A DNA stretch of 34,741 nt. Source: CAYTTR01 sp964440805. GTDB taxonomy: Bacteria; Acidobacteriota; Aminicenantia; Aminicenantales; Aminicenantaceae. The stretch spans positions 1 to 34,741 of the forward strand of contig CAYTTR010000028.1 in the NCBI GenBank assembly GCA_964440805.1. The letters run 5' to 3'. This document shows, one piece after another, positions 7,568 through 17,071 of this stretch; position 1 is the first letter of the stretch; every line of letters starts with the position of its first letter. The notes below the pieces were generated by a model. That model was not told where the DNA came from, ran no database searches, and saw nothing but the letters and a program-made list of their open reading frames with translations. The translations under genes and the position numbers were made by a program.

Positions 7568-9559
7568 ATGATAAAGAAATTACATCAATCTTTGATGATT
7601 CCTCATCGCACAAAATGCTTTTTGTTTTCTTTGTTGTTCCTTGTAATGGTGTTAATCTCGACACTTTCAGGCTTTGATCAATACCGTTTTCGTCCCAAGT
7701 TTACTCTAGAGCAGATCACTCAAACCAGAGTAATTCATGAGGTTGCCATTTCACCGGATGGAACAAAGGTTGCATATACTTATGGAGGTTATGACATCCA
7801 GCGTTTTGGCGAAGATAATAATATCTGGATGGTTGATGTTAAAACAGGCGAAATAAGAAAAATGACTTCGGGCCTCTATCCAAAAACAAATCCTCGGTTC
7901 TCTCCAAAAGGAGATAAAATTGCTTATGAAGCAGATGGGGACATTTGGATAGCAAAGGTTGCTACAGGTGAAATAGTCCGTTTGACCGTTAGTCCTGCAA
8001 ATGACCGCGAGCCAACTTGGTCTCCATGCGGAAAATGGATAGCATTTATTTCTAATAGATCTGATAGATATGGAGAACTTGGTGGAATGACTGATATTTG
8101 GATTAAGTCTGTGGACAAAATTCAAGAGAGAGGCAAGAGAATTGGACTTATAAGATTGACAAAAAATCCTGAGCCAGAAAGGGAGCTTCAGTGGTCTCCT
8201 GATGGCAAGAAAATTGTATTTGTGATTTCAGAGCAGTATGACCCAAAAAATCCTGGTGATTCCTATCGTTATGCGAGTGGGATTTACAGCATACCTTCAC
8301 AAGGAGGATCCATCACCAGACTGACTCCAGAAGGAACATTTGATAATTACTGTCCTCGGTGGTCACCAGAGGGTAAAAAAATTGCATATATATCATATCG
8401 TTCTAAGTTTCTTCACATCTGGACTATGAACCCGGACGGAACTGAACATCGGGAATTGGACACAGGCCCTTTTGATGTTCCATGGAGAAACGCTAATCCT
8501 TCTTGGTCGCGGGATGGCCGGCATATTCTTGTCTCTATCAACAGAGGAGGTCGATTCGACCTGGATATTATAGATATTGAAAAAGGGAGCAATCATACAG
8601 TTTGTAGTGCTGATGAAAGTGGTGGTGGACAATATCATGAAGTTGGTTGGGGGCCTAATGATGAAATAATTTATGCTTATGAAAATGCGTGGTCACCACC
8701 GGATATCTATATTAAAGCACTCGACTCTTCACAGGTACGTCAGCTCACTTTTTCATCTCATGCAACATATCAAAAGGACCATTTTGCCACTGTTAAACCA
8801 GTCTCCTTTAACTCATTCGATGGTTTGAGCCTTGATGGATTTCTTCTAACTCCTTCTAATCTTCAACAAAATGACCGGCTTCCGGCTGTGATGTATATTC
8901 ATGGAGGAACTTATGGTCAGAACTGTGATGGGTGGATGCCCTTCTATCACTATATTGTTCAATCAGGTTATGTTGTGCTCTTGGCCAATCAGCGGGGGAG
9001 CGCTGGGCGTGGACGGGCCTTCCGTGAAGCCCTTATTGGAGCGTATGACAAAGAATTTTTAGAAGATTTAAAGGCTATGGTGGCCTTTCTCAGGTCTCAA
9101 ACTTTTGTTGATCCCGAGAAGATTGCAGTAATGGGGAAAAGTCATGGGGGATATAGGGCTATGTTTTTAATGACTCGGGCTCCGGAACTGGCGACCGCGG
9201 GCATCAGTTTGATGGGTCACAACGACCGGCGGACACCTTATATTAATGCTGGGGGCCGGTTTCATATTGGCGTAAGTGAAGAAGAAGACCCTGAGCTTTA
9301 TGAGAGACTCTCCCCTGTAGCCAATGTGGATAAGCTTCAAGGCCCAGTGTTTATTATCCATACAGATAGAGATAGAAATGTTCCTCCAGCTATAAGCTAC
9401 AACTTTGTCCAGGAACTGGAACGTTTGAAAAAAGAATATGAAGCTGCCTTCTATCCTGATGAAGCTCATGGTCTAGCTGATCCAGAGAATAGACTGGATT
9501 GTTATAAACGGATTATGAACTTCTTAAATCGTCATTTGAAAATATGTAAAGAAAAATAG
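7568..9559 (+). CDS. Exported S9-family (prolyl oligopeptidase-type) serine peptidase
   Basis: A 663-residue protein starting at an ATG after GAAGGAGA. It has a basic N-terminus and a hydrophobic signal segment (about residues 17-35). The N-terminal half carries TolB/WD40-like blades with repeated S-P-x-G-x-x-I-A motifs (SPDGTKVAYT, SPKGDKIAYE, SPEGKKIAYI). The C-terminal alpha/beta-hydrolase domain has the nucleophile elbow GKSHGGY (Ser525), Asp602 in DRDRNVPP and His634 in DEAHGL, so the triad is complete. The family cleaves short peptides, often beside proline or as acylaminoacyl- or dipeptidyl-peptidases; exact specificity cannot be read here. The gene has its own promoter and putative operator and is convergent with the DUF885 gene at 9605. 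Confidence 0.9.
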   Translation: MIKKLHQSLMIPHRTKCFLFSLLFLVMVLISTLSGFDQYRFRPKFTLEQITQTRVIHEVAISPDGTKVAYTYGGYDIQRFGEDNNIWMVDVKTGEIRKMTSGLYPKTNPRFSPKGDKIAYEADGDIWIAKVATGEIVRLTVSPANDREPTWSPCGKWIAFISNRSDRYGELGGMTDIWIKSVDKIQERGKRIGLIRLTKNPEPERELQWSPDGKKIVFVISEQYDPKNPGDSYRYASGIYSIPSQGGSITRLTPEGTFDNYCPRWSPEGKKIAYISYRSKFLHIWTMNPDGTEHRELDTGPFDVPWRNANPSWSRDGRHILVSINRGGRFDLDIIDIEKGSNHTVCSADESGGGQYHEVGWGPNDEIIYAYENAWSPPDIYIKALDSSQVRQLTFSSHATYQKDHFATVKPVSFNSFDGLSLDGFLLTPSNLQQNDRLPAVMYIHGGTYGQNCDGWMPFYHYIVQSGYVVLLANQRGSAGRGRAFREALIGAYDKEFLEDLKAMVAFLRSQTFVDPEKIAVMGKSHGGYRAMFLMTRAPELATAGISLMGHNDRRTPYINAGGRFHIGVSEEEDPELYERLSPVANVDKLQGPVFIIHTDRDRNVPPAISYNFVQELERLKKEYEAAFYPDEAHGLADPENRLDCYKRIMNFLNRHLKICKEK

Positions 9560-9604
9560 GAAAACTGTTGAGAATAATCTACAAATGCTAATGATATTTC
9601 TTTA

Positions 9605-11485
9605 TTAATATCGCTCAACTTTTTCATAAAAGCGCCAGTTAGGAAAAAAATCTTCACTCAGTGTTTGTCCAATAAGATATGATCTCAGTATTGCTATAGG
9701 CATATAATTATTCTGGAGGATGGCGTCGTGAAACTGGCGGTCTGTCATACGTCCTGACACGACGAGCTCCTGTCGCATGGCTTTATATTGCAAAGCACCT
9801 ATCATATATGACAATGGTTGTAACGGTCTATCCCTTTCAAGAGGACGACGAACTTCACCTATAGCAGAAAAACGTTCATGGCCGACGCGCTCCACAAGGA
9901 AATTTATTGCTTCTTCAGGAGACATTTTTTCCAAATGAAAGCTGAGGGCGAATATTATGCGGGCACAACGATGCATTCTCCAAAAAAGCATGCCAATCTT
10001 GTCTTCCGGAGAGCGAGGAAAGCCTAAATTAAAAAGGAGCATTTCCCAGTAAAGAGCCCATCCTTCCCTCCAGAAATCTGTTCGGAATAAGCTGCTGCGG
10101 TAGGGGTAAAAGCGTTTATTCATGAATCCTTGAAGATGGTGTCCGGGAATAAGCTCATGATGGACAATAGCTCTGGATGTATGAATGTTGTTGCTTCGCA
10201 TTATCATCAATTTATCTTCATGAGGAAGAATATAGTGTGGATATGACATCCTTATGATCTCACCACCAGTGATAAAGGGATTTCTAGGCTGAAGTTCGGG
10301 AGGAGTCATTTCCATCTGCCAGATTTTTTTGGCAAGTTCGGGTACAGTAACGAGGTTTTGCTCCTCAACAAATTCAATTGCTTCTAAAGCCATGTTGCGG
10401 ACAGTTTCTGGCTGTTTCCCCGGTTCAACATGGTGAGTTTTTATATGTTCAATAGCTTTTTTCCAATTATCTCCAAATCCAAGCTCCTGGGCTGTTTTTT
10501 TTAACTCTTTTTCACACCATTTAAGCTCCTTTTTCCCAATTTCAATTAATTCTTCTGGAGAATAAGGTATCATTTCGTGGGCGAGTTCATCTAGCAAGGC
10601 ATTTCGTCCAATTGGATGGGCGATTATTTGTATAGTCTCTTTTGTTTTAATGCCCATTACCTCTTTCTGTAAAAAAGTTTTATATTCCTTAAGGGCATTA
10701 TTAACTTTTTGATAAGGTTCTTTTGTCCACCAAGTAAAGAGAGGGTCATAACCATAATAAAAGTGAAACCAGGAATTTAAAGAATCTTGAAGATTTGGCA
10801 AAGTTTCTTCTGCTCGTTTAGCTATAGTTTTTTTGGGAATTAAGTTTCCTATTTTTATGTTTGTCATGGTTTCTTTTATTTCGTTTTGAATTTCATCGAG
10901 AATAGCAGCCGTTTTTTCAGGATTTAGTGGATCCATCCGGCGCTTCGAATCGACAAGATAAATAAGTTTCTGGGAAAATGGAATTAAAGGGGAGATTTCT
11001 TCCATTCTTTGCTCTGAACGTTCTAGACGGATGAGTTCACGTTTTAGAAAGTGTTTAAAAAGCAAATAGTCAATTTTGCTTTGGGACCAAAGAGACTCAA
11101 AATTAATTAAGCTAAGTTTGTTATTCCAATCTGTAAAAAACTTCTTAAGATTATTGTAACAGTCTTTTGAAACAGGTGAATTGTATAAAATAAAATAAGT
11201 TACTGGAAAATCTGGAATATTATAGTAACGCAGCAAGGCAGCCCTGTCGACTTCATAACGTTTTAAAAATATTGAAAGCTCACTTGGAAGCTCCGTGGGG
11301 TTGTATCCAAGAGAGGTAAGGTCGAACTTAGAATATGAAGTATGAGTAGTATCTTTTCCATTATCACCATTTCTTTTTATTCGATTTGAGTAAGTTCCGG
11401 AGCTTAAAAGACTTATCGAAGTAATCAAATTAAAAATGAAAATTATTTGAATTGTTTTTTTTAATATTATTTTGCTATCTTTCAT
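9605..11485 (-). CDS. Exported DUF885-family zinc peptidase, canonical motif
   Basis: A 626-residue protein with a signal sequence (about residues 8-28), starting at an ATG 8 bases after GAGG. It carries the complete DUF885 metal signature HELIPGHH (His443, Glu444, His449, His450), followed by EGWALYWE, which supplies the third metal ligand. The C-terminal YMIGALQYKAMRQEL and QFHDAILQNN segments are family-typical. DUF885 proteins are gluzincin-like metallopeptidases predicted to act on peptides. It runs in the same direction as the two variant DUF885-like genes farther right but is separated by a 322-base gap with a repeat element, so it is probably transcribed separately. Confidence 0.85.
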   Translation of the reverse strand: MKDSKIILKKTIQIIFIFNLITSISLLSSGTYSNRIKRNGDNGKDTTHTSYSKFDLTSLGYNPTELPSELSIFLKRYEVDRAALLRYYNIPDFPVTYFILYNSPVSKDCYNNLKKFFTDWNNKLSLINFESLWSQSKIDYLLFKHFLKRELIRLERSEQRMEEISPLIPFSQKLIYLVDSKRRMDPLNPEKTAAILDEIQNEIKETMTNIKIGNLIPKKTIAKRAEETLPNLQDSLNSWFHFYYGYDPLFTWWTKEPYQKVNNALKEYKTFLQKEVMGIKTKETIQIIAHPIGRNALLDELAHEMIPYSPEELIEIGKKELKWCEKELKKTAQELGFGDNWKKAIEHIKTHHVEPGKQPETVRNMALEAIEFVEEQNLVTVPELAKKIWQMEMTPPELQPRNPFITGGEIIRMSYPHYILPHEDKLMIMRSNNIHTSRAIVHHELIPGHHLQGFMNKRFYPYRSSLFRTDFWREGWALYWEMLLFNLGFPRSPEDKIGMLFWRMHRCARIIFALSFHLEKMSPEEAINFLVERVGHERFSAIGEVRRPLERDRPLQPLSYMIGALQYKAMRQELVVSGRMTDRQFHDAILQNNYMPIAILRSYLIGQTLSEDFFPNWRFYEKVERY

Positions 11486-11584
11486 ATGAATCCTCTTTTT
11501 TATTTCGATTTAAACAAATCGGCTTTGCAGAAAGATCTTCCCGGAAAAAAGTCCCAAAAATATTAATAAGTAACTAATTTCTCA

Positions 11585-11601
11585 AGGTGGTCTTGCCACC
11601 T
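11585..11601. other. Small hairpin
   Basis: AGGTGG and CCACCT form a perfect 6-bp stem around TCTTG, about 30 bases left of the dispersed repeat-like element. There is no adjacent U-tract on either strand, so a terminator is not supported. Confidence 0.3.
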
Positions 11602-11630
11602 GAAACGGATGAAAAAGACATAGGTATTAC

Positions 11631-11760
11631 GTCATCGCGAGGAAGGGAGCGACGCGGCGATTCCAAACTCACCCAGGAAGGAGAGTATTAGACTAAACAT
11701 ATTGTCTTTCCCGGTCTATTTTGGGGGATCACCACGATCGCTTCGCTCGCTCGTGATGAC
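11631..11760. repeat. MITE/REP-like dispersed element with inverted ends
   Basis: The left end GTCATCGCGAG (11631-11641) is mirrored by CTCGTGATGAC (11750-11760), one mismatch in 11. Just inside, GAGCGACGCGGCGAT on the left is complementary in large part to GATCGCTTCGCTCGC on the right. The block is GC-richer than its surroundings. It resembles the GTCATTGCGAGG...GAAGCGA-type palindromic repeats scattered between genes in many bacterial genomes. No coding capacity is seen. It fills most of the gap between two same-strand DUF885-type genes. Confidence 0.6.
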
Positions 11761-11807
11761 GGGCATTTTCAAGCTAAATTAGTAATGTCTTAGCGATTGA
11801 AATATTT

Positions 11808-13592
11808 CTATTTTTTTAATGGGATTGGTTCTTTTTTCCAGAGATGTTTACAGTCTTCGTCGTTTCCTGTAATTTCCCAGCGAGCGAGGCTAATAGGAAT
11901 TTGGCCAGTAGCAAGGATTCTATCATTCAGCTTACCATAATTGAATTCATCCTCGAGCTGCATCATCATATCCCTTATCAACTTGAATGTCTCGAAACGG
12001 CCAACTTGGTAGGTGAGGACTTGGGAAGGACGGGTGAATTTTCTCCAAAGCTCGTGCTTTTTGGCTACGTATGGTTCCATCCAGGGAACTGTTTTCAGCA
12101 TGTGTTCAGGAACCTCCGCCGGTTTCATAGAACCATCAGCAAATTTCACGGCCACATAAACTCTTTCTGCGCGCATGATGGAAAGGCTGTACATCCATTC
12201 TCTTACAAGAGGACCGCGTACAAAAGGATAATCCAAGTGAAGCTGTGCCTCTTCAAACTGCATTAACCATGAGTCCCCTCTTGTATTATGTCCCTTCCTT
12301 ATCTCCCGGCATTCTTTTTGACTCACTGTATTTTCAAATGCATGGCCAGGAATATTACTATGAGGATGGTTTGTCGCCGGATCAAGACGGTGTCCGATCT
12401 CCCAATAGATATGAGAGAACCAATGGTCAGGGTCAACTAAAAATTCAGTATCAAAATTTTTTTCTATAGGTTCTTTAGGGAAAGACAGCATTCCAAAAGG
12501 TTCAATCCAAACTCCACCATCCATGTTTCGTTGGGGGCCATTTGCATAATCGGGGATAGTGAAAAGATCGTGCTTTTCTGCCCAAATCCGGGTCATAACA
12601 TCAGTGGCATCCTTCCATTCGATGTATTCCTGATTCGTTTCAGCCACTCTTGCTGGTGGGTCGTCGTAGCTCCCAGGTCTCGGTAAATGTTGGTTTTTCA
12701 GGCGTTCCCACAGCAAACAGACCCAATTACGGTGCCTTTCCATTAAAGCTTGTTGGATCAACTGATCACTGTTATAAGGCATGACCAGAACATTTTTTAC
12801 ATGCCACTCGAATGCTTCCTTTCCTATGGCATAAGGTGCCTTGAAATTTGGACGATTCTTAATCAACCATTCACGGTATTCTTCAAGGGCTTTCCCTGCT
12901 TTTTCTGCAGCCGGCCTAATCTGCTCACTAAAAGGCTTTGGAAGATGTTGTCCGACTACCTCAGCAAACTTCAGGTAATTATTTTTAACGTTTTCCAATC
13001 TTTCAATGGCCATATCTGCCATCTCAGGAACAGCTTCAGTTAAGGCTTGAGAGGCTTGTTCGATAATTTTAGGAGTATCTTCGAGAGCCTGGATTATAGC
13101 TTGTGCCCTTTTTTCATCATAAGGAACGGTAATCCCTGTCCCTCTTTGATGTCGGCCACCAATATGTCTTGTCACCCTGCGAATTGCCTGAGAGGGGTAG
13201 AAATCAGGATTTCTAGAAACTTGGCGGATTACTTTAAGGTCAAACTCCATACTATTCATTTCGATTAAAACAACAAGATAGTCCACTTTGGCGGGAACTG
13301 GCCAGGAACTTGGATCAATAGCATCCAATCTTTTACGATAATCTTTGATAACTTTAAGTTGTTCCTTTACCATTTGGGTATACGTAGGAATCCCATCATG
13401 AAAAGATCTGTGCCATTGACGAAATTCCTTGGCCAACTTCAATAATTCCGGTGATTGCCATGAATCTGATTGTGTGGCATTTGATACCGCAGGTTCTGAA
13501 GCATTTACGATATTAAATTGGGAGTAGATTAAACTAAGTGTTAAGAAAAGAAGAAAAAAAACAAAGATTCCATTAAATTTTTTTTTGTTCAT
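11808..13592 (-). CDS. Exported DUF885-like protein with altered zinc motif (paralogue A)
   Basis: A 594-residue protein starting at an ATG after AAGGAGG, with a signal sequence (about residues 9-30). The C-terminal architecture is that of DUF885: a metal-motif region, a DSW...EE helix, then YQVGRFETFKLIRDM and a KLNDRILATG segment. The HExxPGH zinc motif is replaced by HSNIPGH (His411 to His417), so both histidines remain but the catalytic-base glutamate is Ser412. The following motif reads DSWLMQFEEAQ instead of EGWALYxE. The closely related gene at 17072-18862 shares long runs such as TEAVPEMADMAIERLENV. It may be a non-peptidase binding protein or an enzyme with rearranged chemistry. It lies downstream of the TonB receptor gene on the same strand, but a terminator separates them. 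Confidence 0.75.
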   Translation of the reverse strand: MNKKKFNGIFVFFLLFLTLSLIYSQFNIVNASEPAVSNATQSDSWQSPELLKLAKEFRQWHRSFHDGIPTYTQMVKEQLKVIKDYRKRLDAIDPSSWPVPAKVDYLVVLIEMNSMEFDLKVIRQVSRNPDFYPSQAIRRVTRHIGGRHQRGTGITVPYDEKRAQAIIQALEDTPKIIEQASQALTEAVPEMADMAIERLENVKNNYLKFAEVVGQHLPKPFSEQIRPAAEKAGKALEEYREWLIKNRPNFKAPYAIGKEAFEWHVKNVLVMPYNSDQLIQQALMERHRNWVCLLWERLKNQHLPRPGSYDDPPARVAETNQEYIEWKDATDVMTRIWAEKHDLFTIPDYANGPQRNMDGGVWIEPFGMLSFPKEPIEKNFDTEFLVDPDHWFSHIYWEIGHRLDPATNHPHSNIPGHAFENTVSQKECREIRKGHNTRGDSWLMQFEEAQLHLDYPFVRGPLVREWMYSLSIMRAERVYVAVKFADGSMKPAEVPEHMLKTVPWMEPYVAKKHELWRKFTRPSQVLTYQVGRFETFKLIRDMMMQLEDEFNYGKLNDRILATGQIPISLARWEITGNDEDCKHLWKKEPIPLKK

Positions 13593-13632
13593 TAAACCCT
13601 CCTTGTTTTAATGAATAAAAGTATTATCTATA

Positions 13633-13680
13633 CTGAAAAAACAAGAGGGAGATATGGTTCATATATTTCATATCTCCCTC
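13633..13680 (-). terminator. Rho-independent terminator of the TonB receptor gene
   Basis: GAGGGAGATATG (13645-13656) and CATATCTCCCTC (13669-13680) form a perfect 12-bp stem with a 12-base loop. Read on the minus strand the stem is followed by TTGTTTTTTCAG. It lies 32 bases beyond the TonB receptor stop and just before the start region of paralogue A. Paralogue A therefore needs read-through or its own promoter. Confidence 0.85.
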
Positions 13681-13711
13681 AAGAGAATTAGGGATTTTAC
13701 CAATAATTTTT

Positions 13712-16700
13712 TTAGAAGCTTATTCTAAGGCTGAAACAAATCTCCCTTAAGCCCTGCGCCCCACTTACCCTTTTATAAGTGGAGTCAAGAATTACATTCT
13801 CAGGTTCACGAACATTTTCAGCAGAAGGATTATAACGATAAACATCTTCCTGGCCAACCTCAACAGATCTCCACCCAAGAAGATTATAAAGATCGACAAA
13901 GAGCCCCACTCTATATCTACTTAAAGAAATTTGTTTCTCCAGTCTTAAGTCAAGAAAATCAAAACTTTTATATCTTCTTGTATCCTGCGGTTCTATTAGA
14001 ACGGAATAATATTCTCTGGAGACATTATTAGCTTCACTCCAATCAGCAGGAGGTCTAATGCTCGCTGTTCTGGCCCATGGTTCTCCAGAAAAATGTCTGT
14101 AATATCCACTGAGAAGAAAACCATAACCGAGATTAGCTGTACCCATCAATTTAATCATCCACGGGACATCAATATTTATTCGCCCAAATCGGTTTACGAA
14201 ATAATTTGGATCACCAGGGGTTTCATCTCGGTAATAACCACCGCTGTTGCCATAGGCTTTACTGTAAGAGATAGAACCTTGGAGTTGCCATCCATCTGAC
14301 ATCCGTTTGTTGAAACTAAACTCAAAAGTCCAGTATTTTCTTTCAAGTTCAGGAATATTGGCTCGACGATAGAAAAGTTCTGGAGCATCTTTGCTTCGGG
14401 TATAAATTGTTACTTCCCTATCTGGATAACCACCAAAACCTGGAACAGTCACGGTAAAAGGCACCCAGAATTGCTTTGCGGCCGGTAGATCATAGTGATA
14501 CCAATATTCATCTAAGTCATAAGAATAGAGAACAGATTCAGCAATATCAAAAGCATTCTTATAAATGAAGTTGAATCCAGCTGAAAAATTACTGAGAAGC
14601 TCGTGTTGAATCCCAACAAGAAATTCATCCGTTTTGGTTGGCTCCAAGTCGGGATTGATAGATCTTTTGCTAAAATCTAAATTCAGAGCCCGATAATCAT
14701 AAGGATAAACCACAAAGTCATCCTTTTCGTCAATCATAAGCCAAGGAGTTGACGGGTCAACATCGGGGTTCGGATTTGTATCAAACCAGGTCAGCCGAAG
14801 AGTTCTTCTTGCAAGAGGATGAGGACCAAAAGATGTCAAAACACTTGTATAACGTGAATATGAAGCTTTCAAAGCTGTTTTTTGATCTCCAAAAAGGTCA
14901 TAAGTCAATCCTATTCTGGGCGAGAAATCTATCCACGTGTAAATATTATTCCAGTCTTCCATCTCGCGGTAGACAAACGGATTAATGCCATTAGGGAAAT
15001 ACTCTGGATATTTTTGTTTCGTATATGGTTTTATGTAGGTTTCTCCAACATAGATAGACATGGGATCTCCGCCTTCATCTGCGAAAGTACCGGGATAACT
15101 GGTAGTCTGGTAGTCGAATCTGAGTCCTAAATTAATGGTAAGTCTCTCGGCAAAGGTTATGGAATCTTGAACATAAGCACCCCATCTTAAAGCTTCCCGA
15201 GGCATATAGACCGAACCTTTATACGTTCCCATGTTGTAGTAAGCGATTCTGCCTACACCAACATTGTTATATGTTTCTCCAGTAAGAGAGTGAGCCCAAC
15301 TGTCTACTGTACCGTAATAGTAAGGACCATTTGACCAGTACCATCTCAAATTACTTGGATAATAATTATCATAGGCACCAGGATTGAGTTCCAGTCTAAC
15401 TCCTACCTTAATTTCGTGGTTTCCACTTAGAAAATCATCTTTAAAGTGAGTAAGATCAGCATTGAAAGTGGTAACCCTTCTGTAATTAATAGAATCGCGA
15501 GCCCTGCCGGTGAAGGATAGGTAAGGATTGGCATAATCTTGTATCCAGGGTCTTCCCGCTCCCTCTTCTTGGCTCATGCTCGGAAAATATCTATTGACAT
15601 GACCACCTGCTAAATCTATGAAAAGATTCTGAGAAAGTATATAAGTAGCATTCGCTTTGAAATACATGCGCCATTGATCGTAAAAGTTCGTGGCTATTTT
15701 GATCTGATACGGATGCGGTTCATATTCGCCGGTCTCATCTAATGTTCTATTATAATCGAATACACCAAATATTTTCAGCTTTGGAGTAATCTGAGAAGAG
15801 AGTTTAATAAAGAATGTCTTTAAATTGCTTTCGGTATCGTAGTTTTCATGGAGCACTCCAAGAGGGTCTGTCCATGGAATTAAATTACCCTTTTTCAGAT
15901 TTTCGTAATACCGAACATTAGAGAAAAACCACAGTTTATCATGAATTATGGGGCCGCCTAAACCTGCAGAGATGTCATAGTAGTATCTGTTTAAAGTAGG
16001 TGGTTGAATGCCGAAAGCTTGTAATTCCTCCTCAGTCCAAACTCCTGAAATAAAATCCTCATTAGTGTAAAAAAGATTAACGTTTCCAGAAAATTCATTT
16101 CCACCCGCTTTGGTAAGAACATTTAAATAAACCCCGGATGCAAAAGGAGTTTCGGCTGCCTGAGCTGCCGTGATCAATTCTACCTCTTCAACAGTGTCAA
16201 TATTATAAATAATTAGGGATGACACCTGAGTAGCAGGATCATTAGTAATTAACCCGTCTTGAGCAAATGCATTTTCCTGGACATCGCTTCCGTGCATGGT
16301 CATTCCTTCTGCCCCCATGTAACCAGATTTTCCCGCTGTTCCTGATCCCAAATGGTGTCTTGCTCCTCCAAAACCAGGTGCTGCTTTGACAAGATCGTTG
16401 AATCTCCGAGCAGTAGGCATATTATCGAGCATGCTTGTATCTAAGTTAACAGATAATTTTGACTGTTTTACATCGACAATAGGAGCAGCTGCAGTAACGG
16501 TTAGTTCTTCCTCCAAAGTTGCCATTTCCATAGTAATATTAATAGTGATTGTTGCTCCCACAGGAACTCTGATATTCTCTCTTATAACGGTTTTAAATCC
16601 AGTCAATTCAGCTCTAAGCGTGTACGTCCCAGGTTGAAGAGAAGGAAATCGGAAGTTTCCTGTTTCTGTAGTTATATAACTCTGAGAACCCATCATGGCA

Positions 16701-16861
16701 GGAGAATCAACCTTCAGGGTAACGCCAGGAAGTGGATTGTTTTCATTATCTTTGACGACACCTGTTATTGAACCGACTTGGCGCTGAGCATATGTAGTTC
16801 CAGATGCAACTAGCACAAAACAAAGAATCAGCGAGATTACCTTTAATGGTTTCAGTTTCAT
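13712..16861 (-). CDS. TonB-dependent receptor with N-terminal carboxypeptidase-regulatory-like domain (Oar type)
   Basis: A 1049-residue outer-membrane receptor starting at an ATG after AAGGAGG. Its signal peptide ends near ASGTTYAQ (about residue 25). Residues ~28-110 form a CarbopepD_reg-like sandwich (GSITGVVKDNENNPLPGVTL, then ETGNFRFPSLQPGTYTL). A plug domain follows (about 120-250: ELTVTAAAPIVDVKQS, TKAGGNEFSGNVN), then a long beta-barrel rich in alternating aromatic strands. It ends in CFSLRISF with the C-terminal phenylalanine typical of barrel insertion. The substrate cannot be deduced; flanking DUF885-like proteins and peptidases suggest peptides. It has its own promoter/operator region (17012-17049) and a strong terminator. 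Confidence 0.9.
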   Translation of the reverse strand: MKLKPLKVISLILCFVLVASGTTYAQRQVGSITGVVKDNENNPLPGVTLKVDSPAMMGSQSYITTETGNFRFPSLQPGTYTLRAELTGFKTVIRENIRVPVGATITINITMEMATLEEELTVTAAAPIVDVKQSKLSVNLDTSMLDNMPTARRFNDLVKAAPGFGGARHHLGSGTAGKSGYMGAEGMTMHGSDVQENAFAQDGLITNDPATQVSSLIIYNIDTVEEVELITAAQAAETPFASGVYLNVLTKAGGNEFSGNVNLFYTNEDFISGVWTEEELQAFGIQPPTLNRYYYDISAGLGGPIIHDKLWFFSNVRYYENLKKGNLIPWTDPLGVLHENYDTESNLKTFFIKLSSQITPKLKIFGVFDYNRTLDETGEYEPHPYQIKIATNFYDQWRMYFKANATYILSQNLFIDLAGGHVNRYFPSMSQEEGAGRPWIQDYANPYLSFTGRARDSINYRRVTTFNADLTHFKDDFLSGNHEIKVGVRLELNPGAYDNYYPSNLRWYWSNGPYYYGTVDSWAHSLTGETYNNVGVGRIAYYNMGTYKGSVYMPREALRWGAYVQDSITFAERLTINLGLRFDYQTTSYPGTFADEGGDPMSIYVGETYIKPYTKQKYPEYFPNGINPFVYREMEDWNNIYTWIDFSPRIGLTYDLFGDQKTALKASYSRYTSVLTSFGPHPLARRTLRLTWFDTNPNPDVDPSTPWLMIDEKDDFVVYPYDYRALNLDFSKRSINPDLEPTKTDEFLVGIQHELLSNFSAGFNFIYKNAFDIAESVLYSYDLDEYWYHYDLPAAKQFWVPFTVTVPGFGGYPDREVTIYTRSKDAPELFYRRANIPELERKYWTFEFSFNKRMSDGWQLQGSISYSKAYGNSGGYYRDETPGDPNYFVNRFGRINIDVPWMIKLMGTANLGYGFLLSGYYRHFSGEPWARTASIRPPADWSEANNVSREYYSVLIEPQDTRRYKSFDFLDLRLEKQISLSRYRVGLFVDLYNLLGWRSVEVGQEDVYRYNPSAENVREPENVILDSTYKRVSGAQGLREICFSLRISF

Positions 16862-17011
16862 TTTTGCCTCCTTAAAATTTTAAAATTTCCTTATAAATTA
16901 AGGAAAATTTATTCTGTTTAATCTTTGAAAATATAAATATTTTTATTCACTTCCATGATTTTACTATAATGCGAAATGAAATTACCCTGACAATGAGCCT
17001 TTTTTTGCATA

Positions 17012-17028
17012 TTGTATATTATATATAA
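17012..17028. promoter_or_regulatory. Putative operator, 17-bp inverted repeat (copy 4)
   Basis: TTGTATATTATATATAA matches 16 of 17 positions of the reverse complement of the perfect copy at 22773-22789. It lies about 150 bases upstream of the TonB receptor start and overlaps that gene's -10 region. Confidence 0.65.
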
Positions 17029-17049
17029 AATGAATATCTGCTTTGTCAA
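17018..17049 (-). promoter_or_regulatory. Promoter of the TonB receptor gene
   Basis: On the minus strand TTGACA (17049-17044) is followed by TATATA (17025-17020, spacer 18) or TATAAT (17023-17018, spacer 20). The -10 lies inside the inverted repeat, a layout suited to repression. Confidence 0.5.
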
Positions 17050-17071
17050 GTATTTTTTTATTTTTTTTTAA

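Noticed and set aside
7393..7677. 94-codon plus-strand frame and its antisense partner before the S9 peptidase
   Set aside because: The frame covers the putative operator and promoter, lacks a Shine-Dalgarno and overlaps the peptidase start in another frame.
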